Source: Anniella stebbinsi
Taxonomy: Eukaryota > Chordata > Lepidosauria > Squamata > Anniellidae
Length of the DNA stretch: 64,000 nucleotides
Assembly (NCBI GenBank): GCA_029215795.1
Contig: JARDYH010000005.1
Location: 10,510,001-10,574,000 of the forward strand
Direction: 5' to 3'
Part shown: piece after piece, positions 23,171 to 35,799 of the stretch
How positions within the stretch are numbered: the stretch's first letter is position 1
Layout of the letters: the number at the start of each line of letters is the position of its first letter
Notes under the pieces: model-generated
What the model was told of the DNA's origin: nothing
The model's database searches: none
The model's input: the letters and a program-made list of their open reading frames with translations, nothing else
Program-made: the position numbers and the translations under genes

Positions 23171-23581
23171 GGCACCCAACTCCCGGAAGAGAAACTTAAT
23201 TGAAAACCAGCCTTCTGTGGCACTGTTTCAGCAGGAATGCCTTGACCCAACAGGTCACATTTCACGTTTAAAACATAGGCAGAAACAGACATGCAGAGAG
23301 ACTGAGGTGGCATCAGACTGTGATCAGGCCCAGTTTGCAGAGAGTTCAGGTGAGAGAAAAACAACCCCCATTTGTCACAAAAGTATGTGTTTAGATATGC
23401 CCAGGTGCAAAGGCATCTTACTGCATATATAGGAGGGTTTTGCTGTTCGGGGAACTGTTATCTACTGTGCCAACAGCAAGCTTCACGGTGACTCCCAAAT
23501 CATCAACAACGTCCCAAGAGAACAGCGCAGAGCGCTCCCCTCCTCCCTCTGGTCCAAGCCCTCCATTTCTCAGCCCCATAC

Positions 23582-23717
23582 CTTCTTTAGCTTGTCATTC
23601 TCCTCCATGTATTTCTTGGCAGCATCACTTGCTCCTTCTGCCTGTTTCTTGAAGGCTTCATTAGAGGCCAAGGTGGTGGCATGCTGGGAGATTAAGGTGA
23701 CGAGGCGTCTCAACAGG
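23582..23717 (-). CDS. BCAP31: BCAP31 exon 5 (end of TM3, start of coiled coil)
   Basis: The acceptor is TTTTCCCCTGCAG before 23717 and the donor is AAGAAG|GTATGG at 23582/23581. It encodes FLLRRLVTLISQHATTLAS, then NEAFKKQAEGASDAAKKY and MEENDKLKK, where the cytosolic coiled coil begins. It is 136 nt and ends in phase 0 after residue 159. One difference from mammalian BAP31 is SQHATTLAS in place of the usual SQQATLLAS. The cumulative phase through exons 2-5 is exact (477 nt, 159 codons). Confidence 0.95.
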
Positions 23718-23767
23718 CTGCAGGGGAAAAGAAGCATGTTCAAACAGGGGGCATCTCAAACGCAGGG

Positions 23768-24180
23768 TGGATTAACTTCAATCGAGGCAATTTAAATTAT
23801 CAATTTAAATCAAGGAAAACGATTTGATTCCGGTAACTGAGATTTAAATCGAGTTTCCCACTGAAACTTTTTAAACCATTTCCTGAACAATGATGCAAAT
23901 CCGACTGCTAAACCATGTAAATTTACAACTAAACTGAATATTGTTTACATTGTTTCATTCTTATAAACAGGCTCTGCGTCTCCTTGTCGTATGTATTTCA
24001 CATGCTTTCCTTTTTCGCCTATAAAGAGAAAGTCTTTAAAATATCCTTACGCATGTTCTCTTCCTTAGCGTTTGCACCACGGCAGTTTGAGGTTAACAGC
24101 ACACGCCTATACCTATCCACCCAGAAATATACTCTATTGAGTTCATTGGGCCTTATTACCAAGCAAGTGGTAGTTTAAGT
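23768..24180. other. TTTAAATC-rich repeat
   Basis: Words GATTTAAATCGAG, AATTATCAATTTAAATCAAG and similar recur. The same words occur at 33420-33530. It is probably an old DNA transposon family. Confidence 0.35.
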
Positions 24181-24843
24181 ATGAAGGCTAATTCCGTCTA
24201 AGAATGAAATGCCCATGGCCGAGAGGTCGAGCCAAGGTTTGACAGGGAGCGGGCAGATTAGAGCAGTTTATTTTCACCAGATGAAAATGAAAGGCCTGAG
24301 TTTGGCAGGTCGAGTGTCCAATACTTCTATCTGAGAAATGAACAGACTGGTTCTTCATTTTCACAGCAAAAAAAGGAAGAGGAACAGGTTCTCAGAATGC
24401 TAAGATACTTTATTTTGAGCTTTGAGCATTCTGAGACCTTGCTTCTCTCCTTTTTTTACCCTGAGTGGATGCTCTCTTCCTTTTGGTTTTTCTTCATTTT
24501 CATAGGAAATATTTTTTTTAAGCTCAATTTATCTTATAGGGGCTTTGAGTTTAGAGATCAAATCCATCCAAAACAGAGTTCTCAACGGATGCATGCATGC
24601 TCTGAACCATTCCTGAAGAGGGGGGGAAATGCTCGCCTCCAACTTGGAAAGAAGTTGGTTAATTCCTTATATTTTGGTCTGATCGAAGCTGGATTCAAAT
24701 CCCAACTCCACAGGCTTGCTGGTTAGCCTAGGGCAAGGCAATTCGGCTCTCTTCACTCCCAGTTCCCAACCTGAGGACAGGAGAACTTTTGCTGCAGGAA
24801 GCTGCCCTCGGCCAAATCAGACCATTCGTTTATTGAGCTCAGT

Positions 24844-24967
24844 GGGTAAAACCCAACGTAAGCCCTATTTCAAGTAGACCCATTGAAATGAATGGAAATG
24901 AATGGGACTTAAGTCAAATTAATTTCAATGGATCTACTCTAAGTAGGGCTTGTGTTGGATTTTACCC
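24844..24967. mobile_element. 124-bp foldback transposon
   Basis: Ends GGGTAAAACCCAACGTAAGC and GCTTGTGTTGGATTTTACCC are inverted repeats. The centre holds CCATTGAAATGAATGG. No clear target duplication longer than AGT. Confidence 0.65.
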
Positions 24968-25660
24968 AGTATCTCCTACACCAGCTTTCCCCAAATGGGC
25001 ACCTCCAGACAGCCACGCATGCTGGAGAGCATGAGAACCGCAGCCCGTTTTGGGAAGGCTGGACGAATTTTGCCATCAGCCGTTCTCCGGTGTTCAGACA
25101 AGAGCTTTGACAGCCCTACTCGGAGATGCCAGGGACTGAACCAGATAACTTTTGCGTTCAGAGGGTGAGCTACAGCAGCCCTCCACCGCTAAATTCTGGA
25201 AGCACGTCCTCACCCATCCTAACCAATCGGTCCCCAGAGAAGCTCAGGCAGCCATCCCACTTGCAGGGACTGAATGGCGCAGGCAGTAAATAGCAAAGGG
25301 CTCTTTTTAGCTCCCGCTGAACAAGGGACTGAGAGTGAGCAGCAGAAGTGCAATGATGAGGGGAGGACTTGGCCAAAACCTCTGCTCTTGTTTGCAGAAG
25401 GGCCCTTTGCCTGCCTACCTAGGAATGGTTCCATTGAGGACAATGCTGCCAGCCTTCCTGCCCTTGCTCTGGTCAAAATACGACCCCTGCTCAGTGGCTG
25501 CCCGGGGCTCTCCACCTAGATGCCTGCTCAGCTTCTTCCTGAAAAGCCTCAGAGTCAAGCCCAAAGCAGCTAGGCAGCTTCTCTGCCCCTTCCCAATTGT
25601 AAAACCAACTATTCCCATAGGTTCAAGTTCGGGGGGGGGGGGGGGGGGAGACACAGTACC

Positions 25661-25816
25661 TAAGGCCGTAAGAAGAGCCCTCCTGGATCAGTCCAGCATT
25701 CTATTCACACAGCGGCCAACCTGCTGCCCGCAAGTAGGACACAAGTGCAACAGGACCCTCCTGCCATATTCCCCAGCAACTGGTGTACCTAGGCTTTCTG
25801 TCTTGGATACAGGAGG
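25661..25816 (-). mobile_element. CR1 3' end fragment, antisense
   Basis: GTAAGAAGAGCCCTCCTGG, then CAGCGGCCAACCTGCTGCCC and CCCAGCAACTGGTGTACC, is the reverse complement of the CR1 end seen at 3830-3990. Confidence 0.78.
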
Positions 25817-25819
25817 TCG

Positions 25820-27550
25820 CCTTGCCTTCTTACCACTGAAGGGCATGATCAATGGTGCCCCGGAAGGAAGCCACTGAGCACACGCCAGCACTGCAGAGAC
25901 TGGCCGCCTCCATCCTGCCATCCCCATTTCTACGGGAACAGCTGCAGGAGACTCCTGCAAATGCAGAGACCCAACTCAACACCCTCCCATCGTCACACAC
26001 GTTACTGCCCTACGGCAAAACGGATGCAATTTCCCCCCAGCCTGTCCACTCAACTCCCCGGGGGGGGGGGGGGAGCAGCCTCATCTAAGGGTTACCAGAA
26101 CAGAATAGACAGTGACACGGCAGGGGCGGCAGGGGACAAGCAGGAGTGCCGCTGTGGTCCGCCATTGGCAGCGCTACGCTGGCTTCTGCCCACCACCAGA
26201 TGACCACCATCCAGGGCCATGCAGAGGGGGGGCCAGTGGGGCCAGTCAGCCCGGGGCCCACGATTTTGAGGGGGTCTCTGACGAGGAGGTCCCCCCCAGC
26301 TTATGCTACTGCTTCCATAGCGTAAGCGGCCCATTGAGAAGCGAGGAGCCCGCCTTGCGGGAACAGCGCAGAAGCCGTCCGTCATGAATACCATGGTCAG
26401 ACTACATGCTCCAGAGGGCCATATGCCGCATGCAGAGTGGAGATATCTGTGCCTTGAGGTGTTGTAGAACAGGTTTAATATGAAGATGTTACGTAGAATG
26501 GACATGTTGTCCTCCTTTTTTGAAATGGGGGGCACACACTTCCCATCTGGCCTGGGCATATTACCAGCTCTGCACGGTCCTGCCACCATCTTGCCCTGCT
26601 CAGTAGACATTGCCCAATACGCTAGCCAGGGCAAGCGGACTAAAACGGAAAGGGGAGATAGCAGCTGGTGCAAATTCCTCGGCTTGCATCAGCTGCCATC
26701 ACATGGTGATGAAGCAGACATCAAGCGAGAATATCCCATTGTTTTGGCTACTTCTAGGGACTGCTAAATCTGCCCCACCCACCCCCAAAAACCCTGAATC
26801 CTAGGCAGGATGATTATTGTCTTCTAGAAAAAGGCTCCACTTGGGTTTTAGGGAAACCTCTCTCAATCCAAGGGGAAGGAACGGCGCGGTCTTCCTTCCC
26901 AACAGCCATCTTGTGAGACAGCATCACTACGAATTGGGGAAGGGCAAAGCCACACCGGCTGAGCTGCCACAGATGGGAGTGAGCCAAGGATGCCTCAGCT
27001 CCCTTTGTAGCCATTCCAGTGAGGCCCAAGGGCCACCCCTGCAGAGATCCAGAGCAGAGAAGTGGCAATCTTGCATCCAAGAGCTGCACTTGAGAGGACA
27101 TCCCACCCCTTTGGCCAGACTGGGAAGCAGCTGCTCAGCTACCCTTCCCCACCCCAGCTGCCCAATCCCCCAGATTCCCTTTGTAGGCAACGCTGCTCCC
27201 GCAGGTGGTGGATTGACATCCCAAAGGCAGCTTTCGCTCCCTTCGTCAGCTGTCTCAGCCAAAAGCAGCTGCCAATTCAACCCAAGAGCTGGTCAGGCAA
27301 CCGCTGGAGTGGACATCGGGATCTGCAGTCTGTTCCCAGAGCCAGGAAAGGGGCAATTCCCTGGTTCAGCTGGGCGGGGAACAGCAGCCACTAACAGCAG
27401 AAGACAGCAAAATGGATGGCAAACACGACTGCCCTTTGGAGAGGGGGGGGGGCACTTTATCATTTGAAATCTCACTCAACGGGAGGGGAGGGTGGGCAGA
27501 GCCCAAGCCTGCCGGGAAGACTCATCCTTCTGATCTGAGCAGCTCTTACA
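25820..27550. other. BCAP31 intron 4, unassigned
   Basis: GC-moderate sequence with two long G runs (26060-26073, 27441-27450). Open frames are short and overlap on both strands. No supported gene. Confidence 0.45.
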
Positions 27551-27559
27551 ACTGTCTTC

Positions 27560-27648
27560 CACAGACTGGTGCCCTCCAGCGGCGTGGTACTACAACTCCC
27601 AGCATCCATCAGCCAGCATGCTGGGAGTTGTAGTTGGGGGAACTGCCT
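27560..27648. repeat. Foldback repeat with near-consensus ZNF143/THAP11 sites
   Basis: TACTACAACTCCCAGCATCC on plus (27589-27608) and its mirror CCAGCATGCTGGGAGTTGTAG (27613-27633) give two facing copies of the ACTACAAYTCCCAGCAT-type motif. It is the cleanest member of the family here. Confidence 0.75.
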
Positions 27649-29298
27649 TACTACAATTCTCACGCATGCAATGTTTGCCCATGGGCAAATCCACCAAGGC
27701 TTGTTCTTCTTCAGGTTCTCATTTCTCCCACCGCTATGCTTGTTCCGCTCCGGTTCCACATCAGATTGAGAGCCTTTCCCCTGCCTGTCCCCCCACCCCC
27801 GAAATGTTTTTGGTGCCCCTATTTTTATTCGTAGTTTTGTGCCCGTATTTCCCAAACTATGGGGGGGGAGGGGGGGTTGTACACTGTACCCATCAACTAG
27901 AGGGTGCTTGGGCGCATTTCTGACACATGCACGGGAAACTGCGCATATTTCCCCCCAAACGATTCGTTTTGTGAAACGCAGCGCAAACTCGGAAATGTAC
28001 GGCTCCAAATGGAGTGGCCTCGCACAAAAACGCGAACCCAACGGGTTTCGTATCTGTGCCTCGAGGGAAAGCATTCTGCACATGCTCAGAAACACGATTC
28101 CTTTCATTGCTCAGCCCTGGCTCCGAAGAGGCCGATGCCAAGTTTAGTACCTAGGGAGCTCTGCTGCTGCCTTTGCCCAGGTGAATTTGTGGGGCAACCT
28201 GCCTTTCAAGAAGAGGTAAGAAAATGATGCTGCTCTGCTGCCCCCTTGTGGCTAGCAGCAGCACAGCTGCCCAGTTCGGCCCCTGCCACCATCTCACTCC
28301 AAGTGCTGCACTTAGCAGATGACAGGAAACAGCACAGATGGACAACAGGTGGCCAGACTCCAGGAGGGGCGACCATCTGGTCTCCCTGGAGGCAAAAGGA
28401 AGCTGCGCATACAGCTACAGAACAGTCACATTTTCAGCACTCCTCCTCTGAGTGGCTGCAGACCAGGTCAGGGCGCTGCATTCATTTGCGGTTGCAAACG
28501 GGAGCCCAACCCATTCACGGTGGTCATGATCTTGAAGTGGGCGAGAACTCCAGCCCCACTTGCAAAGTGGGGTGGAGTCTAGCAACCTCTGGAAGATTCG
28601 AATAGTTTTAAGCCAACGTCCGATAAAGGGATATAGGTTGACTGGGAGGGATTTCGGATGGGCTGGTGTACAGCAGGAATGAGGAACCAGCACCCCGAGG
28701 GCCTAATCTGGCCCGAGGAGGTCGTGTATCTGTCCCGTGGAGGAATCTCCACCGTTATCTCCAATTGGAAGTAACAGCAGGGATGTGGGTGGCAGGGAAC
28801 TCGGCCCGCATTGGGAAGAACGGCTGCACCTCCAAGCACCGTCTGAGTCCCTTTCTTCAGGCTGCGAGAAGCATGGAGCTCCATCCCTCACAGCATGGAG
28901 AAAGGAGCGGGGGGGGGGGGGCACTGACATCCAGTTTGCAGAGGGCCTGGTAGGAGACAACCCCCCCCCCCATCATCAAGCACCCCTGGCGTACTGTCTT
29001 GTCCGACCTTTTACTTGAGTGAAACCGCAGCACATCCATCACTTGCTGACCTACATATACAAACGCACCACCACCAGTCTTAACTTTTATGCCACCTAAG
29101 TTCACATGGAACGCAGTCATCTGATTCACATGTAATGACAGCCCAGAGTACAGTCTGAGTATGGGTTGTCATTGAATCATGGGTTATTGCTGAATTGAGG
29201 GTTGATCTTGGGGGAGAGGCTGCTGAATAAGGTTTTCAGTAGTTCAAGGAAGGGCTTCAGTGCGCTGCACGTTCCTTGGCACTGCCCATGATTAGGGA

Positions 29299-29475
29299 GG
29301 AGACATAGCTCAGTGGTGAAGCCCCTGCTTTGCATGCAGAAAGTCCCCGGTTCAATTCCCAACAGGTAGGGCTGGGAAAGAAACCCTGGAAAGCATCTGC
29401 CAGCCAGTGTCAGTAATACTGAGCTAGATGGACCCATGGTCTGACTCAGCATGAGGCAGCTTCCAAGGTCTGTAT
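29299..29475 (+). mobile_element. tRNA-derived SINE (family with GGACTGGAYGGACC-type 3' body)
   Basis: The head has box A-like ATAGCTCAGTGGTGAAGC, TGCTTTGCATGCAGAAAG and box B GGTTCAATTCC at 29350-29360. The body reads CAGTGTCAGTAATACTGAGC, TAGATGGACCCATGGTCTGA and CAGCATGAGGCAGCTTCC. It lies in BCAP31 intron 4. Confidence 0.8.
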
Positions 29476-30362
29476 TACCAAACACTGTGCAAACATGCTC
29501 AATCTACACAACGTATACAATTTGCAGAATTCAGCTCCTCTTTATTATTATTTTAGGTATTTACAGCCCAGCCCTCAAAATATAAATAATAAATATAAAT
29601 ATAATAAAAAACAGAAATGCCATAATTAAGTGTATAGCTTGATTTCCTTAGTAAAAGACTGGTCAGCCTGAGCACACACAGTACGCACAACCGTGCTCGA
29701 GATAAACAAACCAGATCGCACCATACTGAATTCATCTCTGCTGCGGCAAACACATAGCCCCAAGGGAACCAAACAAGGCGGCATTAAGAGGAGATGCAGA
29801 GGAGTCTTTCTTTGGCCTGAGGGCTAAATTGGCTCTGGGCAAACACGTTGAGGGCAACATGCCTGCCGTAGGCAGGACCACCCAACCCGCAACTCGGCTT
29901 TTAAAAAGCCTCCATTGGCGCCAGGGGACTGGGAGCTGTGAAACTGCCTGATGTCCAACCAGTGATCAGAGAGAAGGCAGGGAAGCTGGCAGACCGGATG
30001 GGGACCCTCTCACTGGCTGGGGGGTCCCAACCCATGGCCTAGAGGACGCTCCCTCCAAAGGAGTTCATAAGGGTTTCCCTTGGTGGAGGTCAGGGATGTT
30101 CCCTGGAGAACTCCATGCAAGAAGTACATCAAGGGCCCCGAAATAAACATTCTTCTCTAGTGGAAATGCTAGCTGGGGACAATGGGACTTGTATTTGCTG
30201 TCTTAACACATTTGGAGGAAGTGTGACGTTAGCGTTAAGGATGACACATGCTGGTCTCAACTGATGCACCATTACCTGGAAGGCCCTAACTCCAGGCGTA
30301 TTCCCAATGCCCCCCACCTGCCACCTGAGCAATCCCAAGGCTCCCAAGCTGCTGGTACTCAC

Positions 30363-30510
30363 AAAGACATCAGTAACGAGAAGCCAGCAATGTAGAGGTT
30401 GCGTTGGGCTCGGAAAAGCTTCATGTGGAAATGCTCCACAGCCCCGGGGTTATTCTGCAGGTTCACTTTCTCGGTCACATCGTCGTATTTCCGGATCTCG
30501 CGAATGGCAT
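30363..30510 (-). CDS. BCAP31: BCAP31 exon 4 (conserved loop and third TM segment)
   Basis: The acceptor is AATTTGCAG before 30510 and the donor is GTCTTT|GTGAGT at 30363/30362. The exon completes Asp65 and encodes AIREIRKYDDVTEKVNL, then NNPGAVEHFHMKLFRAQRN, the most conserved stretch of the family, and the start of TM3 (LYIAGFSLLMS). It is 148 nt and ends two bases into a Phe codon, which exon 5 completes. The reading frame is intact. The polar residues of the first helices of BAP31-family proteins bind client TM segments. That is family knowledge and is not shown here. Confidence 0.96.
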
Positions 30511-31089
30511 CTGCAAATTGCCGAGAAACAGTCAGAGCACTGCAGAGCTGGGATTCAATCGCCAGGCCGGCTTGAACCAAAGCTCCAGACCGCTTCTACC
30601 CATGTGGTCCCAAGTCCAGCACATGGCTATGAATTTGCCTAATAAGGAGGCCTGGCAAAGAGTCCCATTGCAACAGCAACAATGTGTGTGAATTGATCCC
30701 CAAGGTGTTATTTAGAGGTGCCAAAGAAAGCCAGATTACTAGCATAACGAAACAGCGTTTCAAGCATTTTCCCAGGCTTGGAATGAAGGACCCCAAAAGG
30801 ATTAACCAGTGTAATAGAACAGCAAGAGTATGTGGCCTTCAAGCCCCCAACACCCCCAAAGGAATCACTCCTGTGTCTTGCTGGAAAAGAACTAGATGTT
30901 AAGAATGCGGCAATCTGGCTGCCATTGAGGCAGCTAATACAGTTTTCTATTCCTAACCCTTTGCCTGTAAATTGCAGCAAATAATGAATTTATACGATTG
31001 CCAAACACTTTAAGTGTTGTGGGCTGAGACAAACCAGCACTGTGGAACCACTTTAAGTTTCAATGAAACTTCCTACAAGACAGGTAGCC

Positions 31090-31245
31090 CTGCCCTCCGA
31101 TTCCTGCGTTTTTAATTTATTTGTTTATGTTATATTTTAACTAAGATTTTGTTTTTCATCTGGATTTTATGGTTAGCTGCCTTGAGAGGCATTTTTGCCA
31201 GAAAGGCAGGATATTTGCCAAATGAATGAAAAAATAAAAGTCACC
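31090..31245 (+). mobile_element. L2-like 3' UTR
   Basis: GGTTAGCTGCCTTGAGAGGC, then TTTTTGCCAGAAAGGCAGG and AAATGAATGAAAAAATAAAA. Confidence 0.6.
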
Positions 31246-31612
31246 AAGGTTGGTATTCAGGCTGGTGCCTGTAGGCAACTTTACTCGCCATAGGTGACCA
31301 CATAACACCCCCCACAAAGAGCTAAGGGCTAGAAGGGAGGCAGAGAGCCTAGCCCATGTTCTCCTGACATCACAAGCATGTTGACTAGTACCCTATCCAC
31401 CCAAACCCTCTTTCATAATTAAGCAGGCAGGGAAGAATGTCCAATAAACTGAAGGCAACTCCTAGTCATCAGAAGCAACCAGGAAAATGGCACTCTGCCA
31501 TCTCAAAGGCACCAAAGAGATGCAGCCAACAGAATCTATGCATAGCAGAGTGGCTGGGAACACAGGGAGATGAAAGTAGAGCAAAGGTAGGCAACCACTC
31601 CCTGAAGAGTAT

Positions 31613-32065
31613 CTGTTATCATTATCATTATTATTTCATCTATATACTGCCTAGGAGCCAAAGTTCTCTGGGCGGTTCACAACAGTTCCCACACGGGGGG
31701 GGGGGGGGGGGGACATTAAAATATTGTATTTAGGCTATAATAAAACATAGCCTAAAAATGGTTAGACAGACAAACTTTGAAAACAATTTAAATAGCTAAA
31801 AACAATTACGATAAACAATTTCAATAACAATCCTGATCAAGACTGCTGACTTAAGCGCCCCCATCATATGCCATTAAATGCCTGGGAGAAGAGGGGCAGT
31901 CTTAACCTGGTGCCGAAAAGATGCCAGTGTGGGCGCCAGGCAGGCCTCGGTGGGGAGCTCGCTCCAAAGTCAGGGGGCCACCACCGAGAAGGCCCCATCC
32001 CTTGTCACCACCTTCCTAGCCTCCCTCAGAGGAGGCACTTGTAGGAAGCCCCTGGATGTTGATTG
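31613..32065 (-). mobile_element. L2 3' end fragment, antisense
   Basis: On plus it begins with ATTATTATTTC, TATATACTGCCTAGGAGCC and CTGGGCGGTTCACAAC, the reversed L2 tail. It ends in reversed codons for the C-terminus (GGCCACCACCGAGAAGGCCC). An 18-base G run (31695-31712) interrupts it. Confidence 0.7.
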
Positions 32066-32399
32066 AGATTCATGTCGGGAGAGGTGTTCCATCAGGTAAT
32101 ACTGTGCACTCTGTTACAGGGGAAACTGAGGCAGGCCAATGATCTCCCTCCCATCCTGCAAGAAGAGCTGGGCTCAGCACACTGTTTTCCTGATATCTGC
32201 AAAAATAGAACGTGGCCACTTTTGGAGAACGAGAACGGGTCAGAGTAAGGGACATAAGGTAATGTGTGTGCAACACAGGAAGCTTGTCCCACAGGCCGAG
32301 AGTAGGGTCCCCAAACAGGAAATAGGAAACCTATTAGGCTGACAGAATCCTAGCGAGCTTTTTCAGCTGCAGCGATGTAATTCAACTACTTGCTACCAG

Positions 32400-32765
32400 C
32401 CTACAATGGAGGAATCACCCAAGCCATGTTCAGCTGGCTCAGGACACAGCAACATTGCTTCTGTCTGGAGCCAGCCTCCAGGAGCCCTATTATATCTCTT
32501 CCGAGAGCTTCACTGGTTACCAGTTTGTTTCCAAGCCCAATTAGACATATTTAAAACCCTCAGTGGTCTGGATCCAGAAAGCCCAGGGTGGTTCTTCTCT
32601 TATACATGTCACCCACTCCAGGAGCCAAGATTGGCACACAAGACCTCATACGTCACAACCGCTCAAGGCGAGGCCGGCTGCCATTAGGAAGAGGGCAGGT
32701 GGTGTACAGAAGCGCCTGCGCTCTCTCTCACTCTCTAGGCCTTGCCTCTCTCAAAGCGCAAAGAT
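32400..32765 (+). mobile_element. Old L2 RT C-terminal fragment
   Basis: LYLFRELHWLPVCFQAQLDI followed by FKTLSGLDPES matches the LHWLPI..KYKVL region of L2 proteins. The rest is degraded. Confidence 0.65.
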
Positions 32766-33879
32766 GGAGAAAGCCAACAAATAGAGAATTTGGGGAGATG
32801 GGAGTAGATCTGAACAAGGAGGAGGAGTCTGGATGTAAATGCAAGGGACAGGAGGGGAATACAAAGCGAAACCCAAAATGAACAGGATATATCCATGCAG
32901 CCCTGAGGAAACTTCTGCTGCGTGTATTCTCCAGTGTAAGAAGGGAAATACCTAGCGTGGCAGCAGCAGGCTATTAAAAAAATCCATTTGGGAAATAATT
33001 GTTTATGTACCTGCTGTGGTTGAAATTGCCTAAATTTTATTTTTTTTAAAAAAGAACTTTACACTTATCTAAAACTGAAATAGTTGACCGTTCAAATATC
33101 CTTGTGCATGTCTTGTTAACACTGTTGCTTGTTGAAGAAGAAAACTAACCAGAAAAATAAATAAAAATAGTACAATTTAAAAGCTTGTTTGGAAGTGGTG
33201 ATTCTGGTACATCGTGACAAAAAAAAAATATCACGATTAATTGAACAGCTGGAGCTGGTTCACCTCCTGAATGACTTCACAAGTTCATTCTGCTTTAGTA
33301 TTAAAATGGCCAAATTATCATCCCATTTTTTGATGAAAATTAATATGAAAACAATTCAGAATAATTGCTTTGTGCGAAATCTACATCTCTGAAGGTGCAT
33401 TAAGGTTATATTAAACAATAATGTACTTCGACATTACAATTAAATACAATCTTCCTCATTAGTAATTTAAACTGTGATTTAAATCATTAAAATTGAGTCA
33501 TTCAAAGAAACGATTTAAACCCAATCAGCCCTGCTCCACTGGCATTTATTTGTCCAGCATACGCTTCTCATGTTTTAAAAAACTATAGCTAAGCCTTGGC
33601 TTTAGGCATAATAGCGCCACCACCAGCTACATTTCATGGTTCCATGCCAATTTGAATGGATGTTTATCTTATCTGGAGACAAGCCATTTTGAGGGCCATA
33701 ATAGTAATGATCTGGGGTACAAATGTTAAAATAAAGCTTTGGATCCCAATGCAATGAGAGACAATACCAAAGCTGAAGCGGGATTTCTACAGATATTCAA
33801 GGTCTCCAGCATTCTAGAACTGTAGGCCTTAGAGACTTGGACTAGATAATGGGTGACTAGAGACCTGGACTAGATATCT

Positions 33880-34058
33880 GTGAGCTCACAGTAGCACACC
33901 TGCTTTGCATGGAAAAAGTTCCAGGTTCAAATCCCCAGCATCTCCAGGCAGGGCTGGAAAAATTCCTGCCTGGAAACCTGCCAGCCAGTGTTGACAATAC
34001 TGGGCTGGATGGACCACTGCTTTGACTCAGTACAAGGCAGCTTCCTATGTTCCTATGA
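33880..34058 (+). mobile_element. tRNA-derived SINE, same family
   Basis: TGCTTTGCATGG and box B GGTTCAAATCC near 33923, with body ACAATACTGGGCTGGATGGA and end GGCAGCTTCCTATGTTCC. The head is partly degraded. It lies in intron 3. Confidence 0.78.
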
Positions 34059-35323
34059 CTCATCTGCAAACTGAATTCGATAGTCTCCCCCAGGCCAATT
34101 GTCTCATTGATCGCCCCTCCCGGGCTTGTTTTCTTTTCAAAACAGCAGCTCAAGGGGGGTGGGGGTGGGGAATCCAAATGGGGATTGCACACATGGGAAG
34201 GTTACGCCTACCCTGTGCCAGTTTCTCCGAAAACCACTATAGTGGCATCTTTTGGGGCAAACCGTTTTGCCCATGAAGGGGTCCATTTGTACAGAAAAGT
34301 GAACTTCTCATTCCCAGACCACAGTCTGCAGAAGACCGCACTGACTCCCTGAAAATACCGAAGTGGCCATTTTTGTTCTGAACACTGCTGAACAGCCTCC
34401 AGTGGCCAGCATAAGCCAGCTCTCAGCCTACCCTGCTGGCTCCTTCAGCCCTGCCTAAACCATAGCTTGTGTAAGAGCTCTAGGGACAATTTAACACTCA
34501 AGGGAGCCAGAACTGGAGAAACCTGAACAGCAGGAGGAGAACCTGTGCCTCACGGGACATGTTTCAACCGCCAGAGCTCTTGGTTGTCAGAGTGCCATGC
34601 TTTGGACCGTTAGAATGGGGCAGCTCTTAAGAGGAACTTGTGCCTATGACTATGTCCCACCCGCAACGTCCTTCTGGAGAGAGATGGGAGGCAAGTAGCC
34701 ATCCTTTTTAATTGCATCAATACCGGAATGCACTTGCTGCCCTTCTATCTCAAAGGCAGTTCAAGTGGCTAACTGAAAGTGATACATGCAACTGTCTTTT
34801 AAAAAACAAAACAATGGAGCATCCTAAAACTGGATTGGGGGAAAAGCGAGCCCAGAAAGGCACGAGGGGGCAACGTAATGTTTCCAGGATGTGAACACAC
34901 TAACAGAAAGAGGACCAGATGAGTCTCCCAGAACAAGGAGTTGCTTAATTCAGGCGCTGCTGCTGCTGCTGAAAAGGCCCTGTCCCAAGTAGATGCCAAC
35001 TCAGTTTTGACAGAGGTGAAATCAGAGCAGGTAAACTCGGTGGACACGCCGTATCGTGCGGAAGGAAGTACCGTAGTTCTTTAAATACCCAGGGGCCCTG
35101 AGCACATCACAGTTCTATAGGCAGTTGCTGGCACTTTGAACTGAACTCTGAAATGAGCCGGGTTTGTGTGGGAAGGGGCATCTCCAGCTGCTGTAGGACT
35201 GGGAAAGCAAGAGGCACCCCATCCCTTGGACCTGAAAAGTAGCCAGCAAGTGGGTGGGCAGAGAAACTCAGGAGCCAGCGGTATTAAGATCGCCACCACT
35301 CAACAGCACAAACGTCCACTCAC

Positions 35324-35424
35324 CCAAGAACAACAGGATAAGGATGATTATGAGAACAACAAAGAAGGTGTTCCCGTACGTCACCATGAGCTGCACCAAG
35401 CGAGACTTGAAGATTTTCTGCCAT
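35324..35424 (-). CDS. BCAP31: BCAP31 exon 3 (second TM segment)
   Basis: The acceptor is CTTCTTCCACAG before 35424 and the donor is CTTGG|GTGAGT at 35324/35323. The first base completes the Arg codon left open by exon 2. The exon then reads WQKIFKSRLVQLMVTYGN, the conserved cytosolic loop, followed by TM2 (FFVVLIIILILLFL, about residues 51-64). Its length is 101 nt, and it ends in phase 1 with the first base of an Asp codon. Conservation against BAP31 is very high, so identity and boundaries are secure. Confidence 0.96.
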
Positions 35425-35626
35425 CTGTGGAAGAAGGCTGGGGTTTAGGGTCAACGATTTGCACACTTATGTAAAGGCAACACATGCTACAGGTATTTGA
35501 TATGGGGGGCATTAAGGGGAAAGAATAGGAGATGGGACTGAGTTATTCCTCCTCAGGGGGGGCAGGTTCCCATTAGGACCAATACCAGAGGTTTAGGAGC
35601 CTCTAGATAAAAGTGATGTCCAGGAG

Positions 35627-35797
35627 AGGGGTGTGGCTTAGCGGTAGAGGTCCTGATCCGCATGCAGAAGGTCCCAGGTTCGATCCCCATCTTCTCCAGG
35701 TAGGACTGGGAAAGAATCCTGCCTGAAACCCTGGAGAGTTGCAGCTGCCAATTAGAACAGACGATACCGAGCTAGATGGATCAATGATCTGACTCAG
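35627..35797 (+). mobile_element. tRNA-derived SINE, same family
   Basis: TGTGGCTTAGCGGTAGAGG and CGCATGCAGAAGGTCCC, with perfect box B GGTTCGATCCC at 35677-35687. The body is CGATACCGAGCTAGATGGA. This is the best-kept tRNA head of the four. Confidence 0.82.
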
Positions 35798-35799
35798 GG

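Noticed and set aside
22974..23432. A 152-codon plus-strand frame.
   Set aside because: Its middle is the foldback repeat at 23055-23170, and the rest has no recognisable similarity.
35650..35690. Possible tRNA gene, with good box A and box B words.
   Set aside because: The sequence continues into a SINE body shared by other copies, and no cloverleaf can be completed.
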